A program made the translations under genes and the position numbers. DNA of 32,041 nt, taken from Chara braunii. Lineage: Eukaryota; Streptophyta; Charophyceae; Charales; Characeae. The DNA lies in the NCBI GenBank assembly GCA_003427395.1, contig BFEA01000483.1, positions 1,024,055 through 1,056,095 on the forward strand. The letters run 5' to 3'. Of the stretch, positions 18,771 to 29,329 are shown piece after piece. Every line of letters starts with the position of its first letter. The stretch's first letter is position 1. A model generated the notes under the pieces. It did not search any database and was not told the DNA's origin. It saw only the letters and a list, made by a program, of their open reading frames with translations.

Positions 18771-19190
18771 AACAACATCATTCTAGCACTATTCCTTTCT
18801 TATCCTATAATCTTTTAAAACATGAAAACTTTGAATTCCATATTTTCCCATCTTTTAACTTTATTCATACCCAAACCAAACCCTTGAGACTAGACTTAGA
18901 GCCGAGGGGGAAAGGGATTTGAGAAATCCGATAGTCATAAAGGAATTGTTGGGTCGATCATAGTCCAGTCATTAAAAGCAAGCTTATAATCTCGACTCAT
19001 ATTTTCCTTTTCACCTCTCTTACCCCCTTCCCATTCAACCTTCCCCATCTTCCCTCCTTGGGTTCCTCCTAGCCAGCATTGGTTGAATCGTTGAATGTGT
19101 TGCAAAATTTCTTTTTGCGAGGATAAAAATTGTAGTTTTTTTATAGACTGTTCACATTTTATATTGATATCCGTTTGTATTTGTTGCTTA
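18771..19190 (-). other. Probable LINE-B 3'UTR
   Basis: No coding motif is visible on either strand. The interval lies between the ORF2 C-terminus and hairpin copy H7. Continuity with LINE-B is inferred from orientation. Confidence 0.4.
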
Positions 19191-19660
19191 ACTGTGTCAG
19201 TGAATTCTGGTCCATCTAACCTAACCCCTTCGATTTCATACGTACATCTTCTTAACCATATTGCCCATAATACTGCTCATCTGCCCATATTATACAAATT
19301 GAATGAGAATTCATCAATATATTCAGGGGACCTGGTTCCAGAAGGATAACTCTCCAGTCCCATGGCCACAGGACTTCTGTTTCCAAATTAGACCAAATAC
19401 GATCTCACCACCTCCATAGCCAGATTGCCCCAGGACACTATAAGAATATATGCTTGATTGTCTCAGGGATTAACTCAGAAGGAAATGCCGATTTACAAAA
19501 TTTGCACCAGGGAGCATTTTTTCTCTTTGTTCGAATGTCGACATGTCTATTAGTCAGTCATTTGTAGGTAGACATCTATGCTCTATTTGCCATTGTAATG
19601 GAGCCACCTTTGCAAGTTTAATCTTGGTCTTACTGAACCATTTTACCTTTCTTAATGATT
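19190..19660 (-). pseudogene. LINE-B ORF2, zf-RVT-like C-terminus
   Basis: On the minus strand a frame reads PWCKFCKSAFPSELIPETIKHIFL, a stop, then CPGAIWLWRW (about 19515-19420). This is a good zf-RVT signature: C-x2-C at 19506-19495, then H and C in KHIFLxCP, with the stop replacing one residue between them. Upstream, LAKVAPLQWQIEHRCLPTND matches the segment that precedes the zinc motif. The same module is found at 16.6 and 30.9 kb. In the family this C-terminal motif is thought to help bind nucleic acid. Confidence 0.75.
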
Positions 19661-20057
19661 TCTTATCAACATTGAGATGCTTCATCCATCTTTCCTCTAT
19701 ATCGTCTTTCAATTTTTTTTAGGGCGAAGCATCCTATAAGTGAATTTCACTGACAACGTGTGAAGAGTACAAGAATACATTCTTCCTTTGCTGCTTGTAT
19801 TAGTCCACTTCCAATTAGCAGGATCAAGGGGCAGACGATTTATGGGTGTATTTGGTTTCAAGGCTATCCATTTATTTTTGGACCTCAATACTCTGATGCT
19901 GAATACTTGGTTTTTTGTCACTCCCCTTATACTATTTTGGTCCTTGATTATAACCATTTGATTACTATCCATTTCATAGGTACTGAGGAGTACTTCCCCA
20001 TTCTCCTAAACTACTACAACACTACCTATGATGTTTGACTGATCATTCATAATAACT

Positions 20058-20248
20058 CAATCTCCAGTCAATCAAATTTTCTAAACTTTTATCATAATAA
20101 TAACAATACCTAAGGTGGGTTTGTAACTGTGAAGGGGTAAACCACTCTCTTTNCAATCTCCAGTCAATCAAATTTTCTAAACTTTTATCATAATAATAAC
20201 AATACCTAAGGTGGGTTTGTAACTGTGAAGGGGTAAACCACTCTCTTT
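20058..20248. repeat. Exact 95-bp duplication around one N (assembly artefact)
   Basis: Bases 20058-20152 and 20154-20248 are identical over 95 bases, separated by a single N at 20153. This is the signature of two contig ends that overlap but were not merged. Confidence 0.93.
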
Positions 20249-20382
20249 CCTCACTGTTTCATATGTCTTTTATTCTTACAGTACCATTTTTAACCCATCC
20301 TTTCCAGAGGAAATCTGCACAGCGAAGGANACATCCTTNGACATCTTTGAGAAAATTATTATCAAAGAGTGACTGTTGACAT

Positions 20383-20573
20383 ACCTCTCTCCATCTGCTA
20401 GGAGGGTTTGAGTCTGTTAATGGTAATTTCCTTCATGTTTTCATGAGGTTAGACCAAAACGAATCATTATACAAATTNACCTCTCTCCATCTGCTAGGAG
20501 GGTTTGAGTCTGTTAATGGTAATTTCCTTCATGTTTTCATGAGGTTAGACCAAAACGAATCATTATACAAATT
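20383..20573. repeat. Second exact 95-bp duplication around one N (assembly artefact)
   Basis: Bases 20383-20477 and 20479-20573 are identical over 95 bases with N at 20478. The overlap length equals that of the duplication at 20058, which implies a fixed k-mer overlap. Confidence 0.93.
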
Positions 20574-21297
20574 CATTCTTGCCGCCTTTCTATCTTCTGA
20601 TGTAATTTGATCCATAGGTTCATTCACTAGCCCTCTTGGAATAGTCCAAGACATGTTTTCTAGCCACATTATTGGATCTGTGTTGTCAGACAATGACTTA
20701 AAAGTAATCTTTTTTTTTGTTTACTATGTCTAGTGAAATTATTCATAAAACTTTCTTGAGAAAATGAAGATCTTTTGGAATGAAAGTTATGAGATTTTCC
20801 TCCATTATTTACTAAGAATTCTTTTTTTTCAATAATATTATTTATTCTTACTTTATCTTTTGTGCAAGACGCTTGATTTGTTTCCATGCCAACACACTCC
20901 AAGGGGTTTGGGGATTAAAAAGTAAGCGTTTAATCTATTGAATTGATAGGGTCATAACTTGTAAAAAGGAATCAATGATGTCCAATCCTTCTCTAGCTTT
21001 AGGTTGTATCACTGATTGTCATGCTACCCTGCTAATTACTTTATCAAACTCATGATTTCCTCTTCATAAAAAGACTGATAGTTGATGCTGCAGGGTCTTT
21101 AATTTTTTTTTATCTAACGCCTGTATTGCCGATTTATACCAAATTGAGGCTGAAACCACATTATTAATTACCAGAATACGACCAAAGAGGGAAATTTGCT
21201 TACCCTTCCACAATTTCAGCTTAGCATATGCTTGTTTGGCTATACAGTTATTGTTAGTTGATGATTTTTCTGCTGCTGAAAGGAAAATACCCAACAC
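20574..21297 (-). pseudogene. LINE-B ORF2, thumb and connection region
   Basis: The minus-strand frame at 21297-21064 reads AYAKLKLWKGKQISLFGRIL then VINNVVSASIWYKSAI, the typical post-RT block L..W.GK.LS..GR......L.S...Y. The YLGI-type motif expected before it is replaced by MLGIFLSAAEKSS, a recognisable variant. From 21063 to 20574 only short broken pieces remain. The assignment rests on this block and on its position between RT and zf-RVT. Confidence 0.72.
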
Positions 21298-21429
21298 CCT
21301 AATGGGAGTTTCTAAGGAAATTCATTTTTCTTACGGAATTTCAGGGGCCTTACGCCTTGATGATGAATCCACCAACCCATAGTTTTATTTTCCCAATTTA
21401 CCCTCATATCAGACAATCTACAAAATTTA

Positions 21430-22516
21430 TCTATCAGACGGTTAATTGCTTCCATATTCATTTTAGATGCTTCTACCATCAGAGACAAATCGTCAACAAG
21501 GAGAGAACAAACAGAAATGACCTCCTCTGGAATTTATGACACTTGAATTTTTTTAATATCTTTATGTTGTCTAAGGTTAGTGACTAATGATTATGACCAA
21601 AAAAAATTGGGTCATTGGGTCCCCCTGTCTAAAAGATCTCTGTAAGAAAATAGAGGGGGGCTACATTACCATTGACCATCACCCTGGTTGTTTCTTTCCT
21701 ATGCAATATTTTTACCCACCTTCTAAAGTTTGGACCAAAGTTAAATTTTTCTAAATATTTCTATAGAAATAACCAATCCACATGATCATAAGCTTTATCA
21801 AAATCTATAAATATGAAGGTTGCATTATGTTTAGATTGACGTGATATCTTGATCAACTCATTGACTAATAATATATTATTTTGGATATTGCTTCCTGTAA
21901 TAAAACATGTCTGTGCAGGATTAATAATTTCAGCGATGACTTTGGATAGTCTATTAGCTAAAGCTTTCGCCATTAGTTTGTAGACCACTGTTAAGAGTGT
22001 AATAGGACGATAGTTACAAATGTTTGTCTTATCCCTTTTTTTATAAAGCAAAGTTAATACGCCTTGACCCACGAATTCTCCCATTTGTCCTGAGGTCCAA
22101 ACAACCTGATAAAATTCCATGAGGTTTTGTGACAGGAAATCCCATAGGGATTCCCAGAATTCCTTGGGGATACCTTCAATCCCTGAATTTTTTTCTTCTT
22201 CCATAAACATTAGAGCTATCCATATTTCTTCTTTTGAAACAGACATTTCTAATTCACCTTTTTGTTCCCCCGTTAGTGTTTTGTCCAAAGGAGTAAAAAA
22301 ATGTTGTATTTCTTGAATTCTTTGAATCTCCGAGATATTTGTAGTTTCCGACTTAAAGAGATTCTGGAAGAAATCCCTGACTATTTTCATACACGAGGTT
22401 GATGACGTAGCCAATGGGTCATTCCTACGGAAGGGGTCTTCTAGGGATTCAATAATTGTGCTACCGGTGTTAATTTTTGCCAGAGAAAAAAATCTTGCAT
22501 CCATCTCTCCGTCCAT
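21430..22516 (-). pseudogene. LINE-B ORF2, reverse transcriptase domain
   Basis: The long minus-strand frame (22516-21761, 251 residues) contains NSGIEGIPKEFW, GVLTLLYKKRDKTNICNYRPITLL, AKALANRL, and the catalytic-Asp block FIDFDKAYDHVDW at its end. After frame changes, RQGDPMTQFF lies at about 21640-21605 and the catalytic box LLVDDLSLMVEAS at about 21500-21465, with VDD at 21497-21489 in place of the usual F/YADD. Motif order is complete for L1-like RT. The domain would perform target-primed reverse transcription, but frameshifts have silenced it. Confidence 0.88.
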
Positions 22517-22879
22517 TTGGTGTTTTCTCAGCTTGCCTCTAATCCTTATTCCTTGTTATCTATATTCCATTTGAGTCATTAATTGATCTTCCAATTCTTT
22601 GATTTCTTGAGCTAAAGGTTCTAACACCTCTATCTCTTTAAATTCATTCTCCTGTTGTTAGAGTTGTTGACTCCTCTAAAGCAAAAATGTTTCCTTAGGA
22701 TGTCTTTGTGAGGCAAGGAATTTAAAATATTCATTACATTTACGACCTATAAATGTTAGGCCATTGTTGAACCATTCTATATTATCTTGGACGATGTCTC
22801 GCTGATTACGCCAGAAGATCCATACATCCTTGAGAAAGAAAATAAAGTTCTCATTCCTTAAATGAGATGTATTAAGTTT

Positions 22880-23776
22880 TTAAAACCCATTGCCTTGATC
22901 AGACTTTTTCCTGAAAGATAAAATTGCAACACACATAGCATGATCTAAACCTGGAAATGGGTTTCTCGTGAATATCTCAGCAAACTGTATAGGCCCTTGT
23001 AATTCTTCAGATATTAAAATAAGATCAATACAAGATTTAGGACCCCTCCCAGATTGACCTTTCCTGAAAAAGGAAAACAACCTCTTTATAGGGTTAAGTC
23101 GTTTATAAGAATCAAAGAGATTCAGAGACTGACATAGAATATTTGTATTATCTCATCTTATTTAATGTACGCAGGGCATGGGGATGAAATGCGTAATCAA
23201 TCTAGGTGTCGATTTTGTGTTGCATTAAAATTTTCAGCCATAATAATCGGAATCCCTTATGGCAAGCAAGAAAGAGAGGACTTATAAAATCTTTGTCTTT
23301 CACCAATTTCATTAAGTCCATATACACATAGGATACATACCACCTCTAATTCAAACATTACTAGCACAAAGGTTCATCTCCCTTGCTCCTTATATACCTC
23401 CGCATAAATGGGATCCGCTCTGAAATTTGGAGGAATCTAAATAGCTACCCTCGCACTACCAGGTCTCGGTGCATGGGCTCTAAAGGCTTGGTGTGGCCAT
23501 AATGCCTTGTGTATGATTGTGAGCATCCATATTCATTAGATGAGTTTCTTGGATACAGATTACATCTGGCCAGTCTCTTTCCCTTATACCTTTTAACCGA
23601 TCATAGATTGCCTGTTTTTCTGTATGCTGGGCTGATGCTAGACCATTAACATTCAGTGATCGCAGATTCAAGTCTGCATTCCTTCTAAGAGACCTCCATT
23701 CCTTATCCTTATTATATACTGCATCTATTACTTTAATTCCTTCAATTCTAATATCTTCATAATTGTTTCCATTCAT
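22880..23776 (-). pseudogene. LINE-B ORF2, APE-type endonuclease domain
   Basis: The N-terminal part (23776-23480) carries SLNVNGL and, after DWPDVIC, IQETHL: the first Asn motif and the metal-binding Glu of LINE endonucleases. The middle is split over several frames but shows YGLNEIGERQRF and IIMAENFNATQNRHLD, matching the VYGP...R..F and GDFN blocks. The C-terminal frame (23080-22880) has SCIDLILIS and GLDHAM, equivalent to the RIDY and SDH motifs. All expected motifs are collinear. The ATG at 23776 precedes the first motif by about 40 residues, so the true start may lie within this ORF. Confidence 0.82.
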
Positions 23777-24051
23777 TGAGCTAGGAAGGTATAAAGTATA
23801 AGGAAATATGTTGGGAGATTAGGATTCTTGTGGTATTTTCAAAGGTTGTCAATCTCCCCGGTCCAATGAGCCACCAGTTTCCAGTGTACTTTGCCCCAAA
23901 AGTCTCACTAAAATGGTAGCAACATCTGTCTCAGACTAAAAATTACGAGCTTTAACCTTTAAGAACTACATTTCTTTAAGAGCTTCTCACCCCATCCATC
24001 TGAATTTTGTCTGTCTTGATAGATCATATTTCAGGTACACATCCCTTTCTG

Positions 24052-25961
24052 CTAACTTTTTTGCTTTTGTGGTGAGTGTAAGAATAAATGAAACTCCATT
24101 GGGCAGATGGTCATTGATGAATTTGATAATATTTTTCTTAATCGGAGCTTCCTCAGCCTGTGAACTAGTGTCAGTAGAGAGTGAGAGGACCGGAAAGGAA
24201 GCGCCAAGAACTGTACTTTCTCCATATGGCATATACCACTCCTGAAGGTTCTGACAACCCCACTTCCCAAATATCTCCTTCTTACTGGCAGAAATAAAAT
24301 TTCATTTTTAGTCGGAGTCATTTTCTCCTGTCCCATTGACAATCTATGTCTTAATTCTTGCCTCTTACTGGTCAACTTCGTTATCTGCCTATGATTATCT
24401 TCCATTTCCTTAGAATCCCCTTCCATCCCTAAAATAGTCATATCTGATTCATCAGTTAGGTCCACCACATGTCCTTCCACTTGAGGGTCTGACTGTATTA
24501 GCTCCTTACTATGATATTGTTTAGTGACGACGAGTAACTAATTCTTTGACTCAATCCTTTGTACTGACTGCCCAACGTTTACTGCCTTTGTTTTTTGCTT
24601 AGTCTTAATAGCGCCATTCTTGGTTAAGATAGCCCCTTCCTTGTTGATCAGTATGAAATTCTTATCTCCCGTTACTTCATAAGTAACCTCTGCAAACTGC
24701 ATCGCCCCTTTATAAACTGTGATAACTTTTAAGTTTCCTTTATAGTGTCTTTCTGGTTCATAAGAATTCGCATTTTTTTCCGATTCTGATTCTTTGTTAT
24801 CCATTTGTTTTTCATTCAAAAAATGTTCCCACTTTTGGTGAATCCAACCTTCCTACTACCTCATCGGTCTTAATTAATTGTACCGAGGACTGATCATGAT
24901 CTTCGTGATCAACTTAAACAACCTGCTTTCCTTCATCATTAGTTTTCTCCTCCTGATACCTGTTGGTTGTACTAGAGGTAGTTGAGCCTATCAATTGACA
25001 TCCCCTCTTTCCTCTCAGAAGATGATTGGGATGGATAAGACCATTCTCATTGGGCGGATGGAACCGGATCAAAACAATATGCAACAGACGGTCACAAATG
25101 TCCTTCCAACTCATTCCTTGTTTGGGGTCTTGTTCCATCACAACCTTGAGACTATAACTGTTTTCAAGGATGAGGATAAGTTGTTTATACACCTGGTTCC
25201 AGACCATATCTGACAGACCCTCGTAGTTGAGCTTCATGTTGACCAATAGCCAATGTGCTACTTTTATCAATTTTGTTTGTAGACCTGTGGATAAATTTGT
25301 TTCTTTGTTGGTTACTACCAGCGCTGGTGGGGGTGCTACTGCCTGTTCAACCTCCATGGGTTCATTACCAAAGGCGTCTTTGAAGGAGTTTATGTCCATG
25401 GGGGCATCCTTCTCTGTTGTTCCTTCCTTATACTGGTCTTTGGTGCAGAAGACACTTCTGTCTTCTACACCCATCATCTTCATTTCTCCCTATTCTTCCA
25501 TTTATTCTTCTTGTGCCAAAAACTCAAATTGGTTCGTAGTTAACAACCCCTGTTCCATTGTTACTGGTTGCTGAGATTGCGTCGATAGTTGATTGTGTGG
25601 ATGATGTGGATTGTTTTGTTGAACTCAATTCTTTCTTATCATTTCCACTTCCTTTGCGCTAGACTTTTTTCCATTCCTTACCTGGATGTGTGCCAATGTA
25701 AGGTAAGTATGATGTTATCGATGGACCTATACTTCTTGAACCATCGACAATTGTCTTTCCCTTTTCCATAGTTTGTATATCTTGTTGTTTTAGCTGAACG
25801 TTGGGAATAGCCTTCTTAGTTGTTAGATCCATAGATGAACCCACTCCTGCTCCTCCTTTTCCTGAGAGGTTGACTTGGACCGTTTGCCCCAGATTGAAGT
25901 GCAGTACCTGATGTGGGACTTTACTTTGTACACTTCTAAGCTTTGGTTGTCCAGTCGTCAA
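24052..25961 (-). pseudogene. Probable LINE-B ORF1 C-terminal region
   Basis: Minus-strand open segments at 25961-25659, 25483-24914, 24819-24538 and 24480-24052 fill the gap between the CCHC knuckle and the endonuclease. They are hydrophilic, rich in Lys, Glu, Gln and Ser, as ORF1 C-terminal tails often are. The best-formed piece (25483-24914) has a helical-looking stretch near LIKVAHWLLVNMKLNYEGL and WNQVYKQLILILE. No named domain was recognised and several frames are used. Assignment is by position. Confidence 0.4.
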
Positions 25962-26053
25962 GGCTTGAGAGCGTTGAGTAGACTACGGTGGAACCCAGTC
26001 TGCAGGTGGTCTTGGAGTCTTACGCATGTCCCCCCTTCCCTCCCAAAACCAGC

Positions 26054-26620
26054 CTATCTGCTGAACACCCACCCTTCATATCCCTGAATCGTTGGAATCC
26101 ATTTGTGTGGACGTTGTGGATCTCGTTTTTGTCTAGATCCTTGTAGAGAGGCATACTGAGGATGTACTGGGCAAACAAATGGATTCGTACTGAGATGCCC
26201 ATAAGCTTTGCACTTAAAGCACGAAAGACGAAAATTGTGAGCAGTATGAATTTGATAAATCCTACCTCCCATCTTGAATGGAACGATATCATCCAAAGCG
26301 AACACTTGATCTTCAGGTAAGTCCAAGGCTAACATCAGATGGCCATCTCTCTTAGCAACGTACGTGGGAAGTGGATCGATAAAATCCACAATTTTGAACT
26401 GTTGCCAAAAATCATGAACAAAGGCCGCTTGTACCTCGATAGGAATGTGTCTGAATTCCACCCAGTAAAAATCTCTTATTAATTGTTCTCTCTTTTCGTC
26501 CGGTCCTACCTTCCTGGGTAACCAGGGGTATATTTTGACCTCCGATTTATCCCAGAATACCTTCCTCCATCCATCGATCTGTTTTTTATCCTGTTCAAAT
26601 AGACATAGTATTGTAAACAC
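26054..26620 (-). pseudogene. LINE-B ORF1, DUF4283-like domain with CCHC knuckle
   Basis: This 188-residue frame reads IYPWLPRKVG, then FYWVEFRHIPIEV (like the W.R...LP... core of DUF4283), HLMLALDLPEDQVFAL, and FRLSCFKCKAYGHLSTNPFVC, a CCHC-type knuckle (C-x2-C-x4-H-x6-C). DUF4283 followed by a zinc knuckle is the usual ORF1 layout of green-plant L1 elements, and ORF1 proteins bind element RNA. The last spacing is 6 rather than the usual 4, so the knuckle is slightly altered. Upstream sequence (26621-26924) continues in other frames with LDQRDEFYTKHASNW and KLKWICKRLEGL. Confidence 0.72.
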
Positions 26621-26924
26621 TGTTAGAGAGATTGGCTGAATTAAAAATAATCAGACACCACCTTTGGACTGTCCTTCAAACCTTCAAGCCTTTTGCATAT
26701 CCATTTGAGTTTATCATTAATAGACTTCTAGGCGCAGTCATCATAAAATATCCAATTACTCGCGTGCTTGGTATAAAACTCATCTCTCTGATCCAATTTG
26801 TCTGTGGGGTAAAATTTTATCAGTGTCTTTCTCCCTCCTTGCTCAGAGACCAACTGTTATGAAGGAAGGAGGAAGAGAGAGAGGAAGTAGGCCCTAACCG
26901 CCGACAAATTCTGTAGTGGTACCT

Positions 26925-27416
26925 TCAGTTTTTCCGCTTGGGTACCTGGCAGACCAATTGTATGGCGTTTGATATCGAGTGTTTTTTATTCTGCGCCCAA
27001 GACGGTTGAGAAGAACGATGGGAAGAAGAGGAAGATGACGAGTCTGTATTTTGGTTAGAGGCTGTTGTTGAGTCTTGACTCCTTTTTGTTCGTTGCTCGT
27101 ACGCTCTTTCTTCTTCTATGAGTATCTCATCATCTCCTTCTTTCATCTCCAAATCTTGAGCCTGTTTATTCTTGTCATTCCGGTTAATGTTAACCTTCTG
27201 AACGTTTTGAACATTCTTTCCTGATTCATGAACGTCTGTCTCTGGTTGATCTATCTCCTGAATCCCTTGTTCTCCTAACATGAGAGACAATACTTGCTCC
27301 TTCCTAACCTGCATTCGTTGCATCCTTTTGTTATCATATGACCTGATCACTAACACCTTTCCCCTTTCTTGTGAAGAACCGTGTGTTATTAACTGCCATT
27401 TCGTCAAAATGGACAT
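26925..27416 (-). pseudogene. LINE-B ORF1, N-terminal segment
   Basis: A 163-residue minus-strand frame lies directly upstream of the DUF4283-like part. It is strongly hydrophilic, with an acidic/basic middle and a Ser-run (TDSSSSSSSHRSS) near residue 127. No domain is recognised. The apparent start codon at 27416 lies inside the left arm of the foldback element at 27389-27736, so the first 8 residues probably come from that element and the true start is unknown. The frame stays open across the element's TTAA boundary. Confidence 0.45.
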
Positions 27417-27736
27417 CTTTTATTTTTTGAACGAAATTGAAACCGAGTTTTTTGGCCGGAAACTCGTCAAAATTTGTTATTCATGAGGGTCCAACGTTTT
27501 ACAAACGCGGGACTCCCTGGCTGTACATGGACCTAGCTTGAGACCAGGTACCTCCAGTCAGGACTGCCTGGAAGTACCTGGTATAAAGCTAGGTCCATGT
27601 ACATCCAGGGAGTCTAACGTTTGTAAAACGCTGGACCCTCAAAAACAACAAATTTTGACGAGTTTTCGGCCAAAAAACTCGGTTTCAATTTCGTTAAGAA
27701 GATAAAAAATGTTCATTTTGATGAAATGGTCGTTAA
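27389..27736. mobile_element. TTAA-bounded near-palindromic foldback element
   Basis: Arms 27393-27559 and 27566-27732 are reverse complements at about 88-90 percent by eye, with a central loop of only about 6 bases. TTAA lies exactly at both outer edges (27389-27392 and 27733-27736). The termini read CTGCCATTTCGTCAAAATG and, on the other strand, CGACCATTTCATCAAAATG. A TTAA duplication is typical of piggyBac-type and a few other DNA transposons. It carries no gene, so it would be a non-autonomous hairpin MITE. Alternatively, it could be an inverted duplication of the LINE-B 5' end. Confidence 0.72.
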
Positions 27737-28150
27737 TTCCTTCAGGCTGTTGCAACCCCCATTTTTCCCCTTCCCCCCCCTCTCACCCAGTTGATGCTCC
27801 AGATCCATCTTTTGTCCAAGGGGCATTCCTTACAAACTTGCCCCCCTGATCAGACAACAACCCACTCAATCTCCCCAAAGGATGAACGGTCAGCCTTGAA
27901 TATGGGGAAGGGCATAACTGTCGAAACAGGGTGTAGCGCATAGCCCCCTGGTCAATCAGAAGTGAGTCTGTTCCTCTCAGTCTTCTGGAATTCATCATTT
28001 TATGTGACAATCACTTCTTCCCGAATCGCCTACTGACGATCGTATAAGCCCGAGAATCACTGGTTTACAACAAGACTGTACCAGGACGACTACTTCAAAA
28101 AGAATACAGTGTCTGCACAAATTTAATGAATATTCTTCAAAAGGAGACCT
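27737..28150. other. Unassigned region
   Basis: The minus-strand ORF 28010-27783 (75 residues) has no recognised domain. It is not in frame with the LINE-B ORF1 segment across the foldback element, so it is not supported as an extension of ORF1. Confidence 0.4.
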
Positions 28151-28154
28151 TGTA

Positions 28155-28540
28155 TGAACTGATTGATTAAAGATTGATGATGATTGATGATGCTTGATAA
28201 TGATTGATGATGATTGAAGCTAATTGGTGATGCTTGATGATAATTGATGATGATGATTGATTAATGATAGATTGAAGATTGATTGATAATTAATGATGAT
28301 TAATGATGATTTATGATGATTAATTGTTGATTGATGATGATTGATGATTAATTGATGATTGATTGATGACTGATTGATGATGATTGATTGATGATGATTG
28401 GATATGATTGAATATGATTGAATATGATTGATGATTGATGATGACTGCTTACTGATGCTTGATTGATGATGATTGATTGGTGAAGAATGATTGTTGATGA
28501 TTGATTAATGTTGAGTGGTGATAACTGGCAGTGAAGTCTA
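28155..28540 (+). repeat. TGATTGATGA-type degenerate satellite
   Basis: Almost every base belongs to interspersed TGATGATTGAT, TTGATGAT and GATTGAAT units. This is a simple, slipped microsatellite or minisatellite. ORFs in it are meaningless. Confidence 0.93.
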
Positions 28541-28746
28541 ATTAAGAACCCCACATTTCAAGGAGAGAGCCAATCAGGAGGTATAAGAGGGCAGGACTGA
28601 TGGGTAGAGCAGTAGACAAAACATACCCAGTTTTGAGTATACCCTAGTCATACACTCCTATGTGGTGGCGTGATTTGAAGATTACATCTCCTCTCCTTGA
28701 GCCGATCCCGTCAGCTTGCACTTGCCTCCCGCTTCATCCCAATCGA

Positions 28747-28880
28747 CATTGTCATCGTTCACCCTCCTTTGTCCTGTTCTCCTCCATCAACTTCCGAGGC
28801 ATTGTCTTCGTACACCCTCCTTCGTCCTGTACTTGTCCACCAACCTCCGAGGAAACTAACCAACCTCCGAGGAAACTAAC
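28747..28880 (+). repeat. Short tandem repeats (about 53 bp and 20 bp)
   Basis: ATTGTCATCGTTCACCCTCC to AACTTCCGAGGC (about 28749-28800) is repeated with changes at about 28801-28853. The 20-bp CAACCTCCGAGGAAACTAAC is then perfectly duplicated at 28841-28860 and 28861-28880. Bases 28881-29330 hold nothing else recognisable. Confidence 0.75.
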
Positions 28881-29329
28881 TTCTAACTATCTGTATCAGC
28901 GATACTCCCTTTTTTATTTTCAAATTCTCCTTCAAACCCTTCGAAACTTTAGAGAACACAAATGCTTGCACCCTTCAGACATTCAAGTCATGAAGACAAC
29001 GACTATGGGCTGCTAGTGATTACAATGAGCTTTCCCACATTGGTCGTGATCAGTATGTTTGTGTGCTACAGACTCGAGACACATAATAGAATGCCACATG
29101 TCAACTTCTCGCCCTACTTCCTCCTATGATATTAATGTATCATTGACCCATAATCAACTTTACTTGTCCCGTTTTTACTAAGTTCTTCTCTCTCTCTCTT
29201 CCCTTCCTCCCTATTACTATATCACCATTGCCACACGAACATCCAACTTTTCTTGAAACACATTCATTTTTACTTGTTGCGCCTTCTGTTCGTTAAGCTA
29301 AAGCCTTCCTATGTACCTTCCTCCATTTA

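Larger units (their letters stand above)
18597..27416 (-). mobile_element. LINE-B: degenerate L1-like non-LTR retrotransposon
   Basis: On the minus strand, from right to left, one reads ORF1 with CCHC knuckle, then ORF2 with endonuclease, RT, thumb and zf-RVT, then a 3' tail with poly-A. All parts are collinear but split by stops and frameshifts. Composition is AT-rich, unlike LINE-A. The 5' end near 27.4 kb is confused by a foldback element that begins within the first ORF1 segment. Two 96-base insertions at 20.1 and 20.4 kb are assembly artefacts, not biology. Confidence 0.78.

Noticed and set aside
26925-28010. ORF1 of LINE-B extended upstream into the ORF at 27783-28010
   Set aside because: After removing the foldback element the downstream ORF1 frame does not join that ORF, which ends in its own stop.
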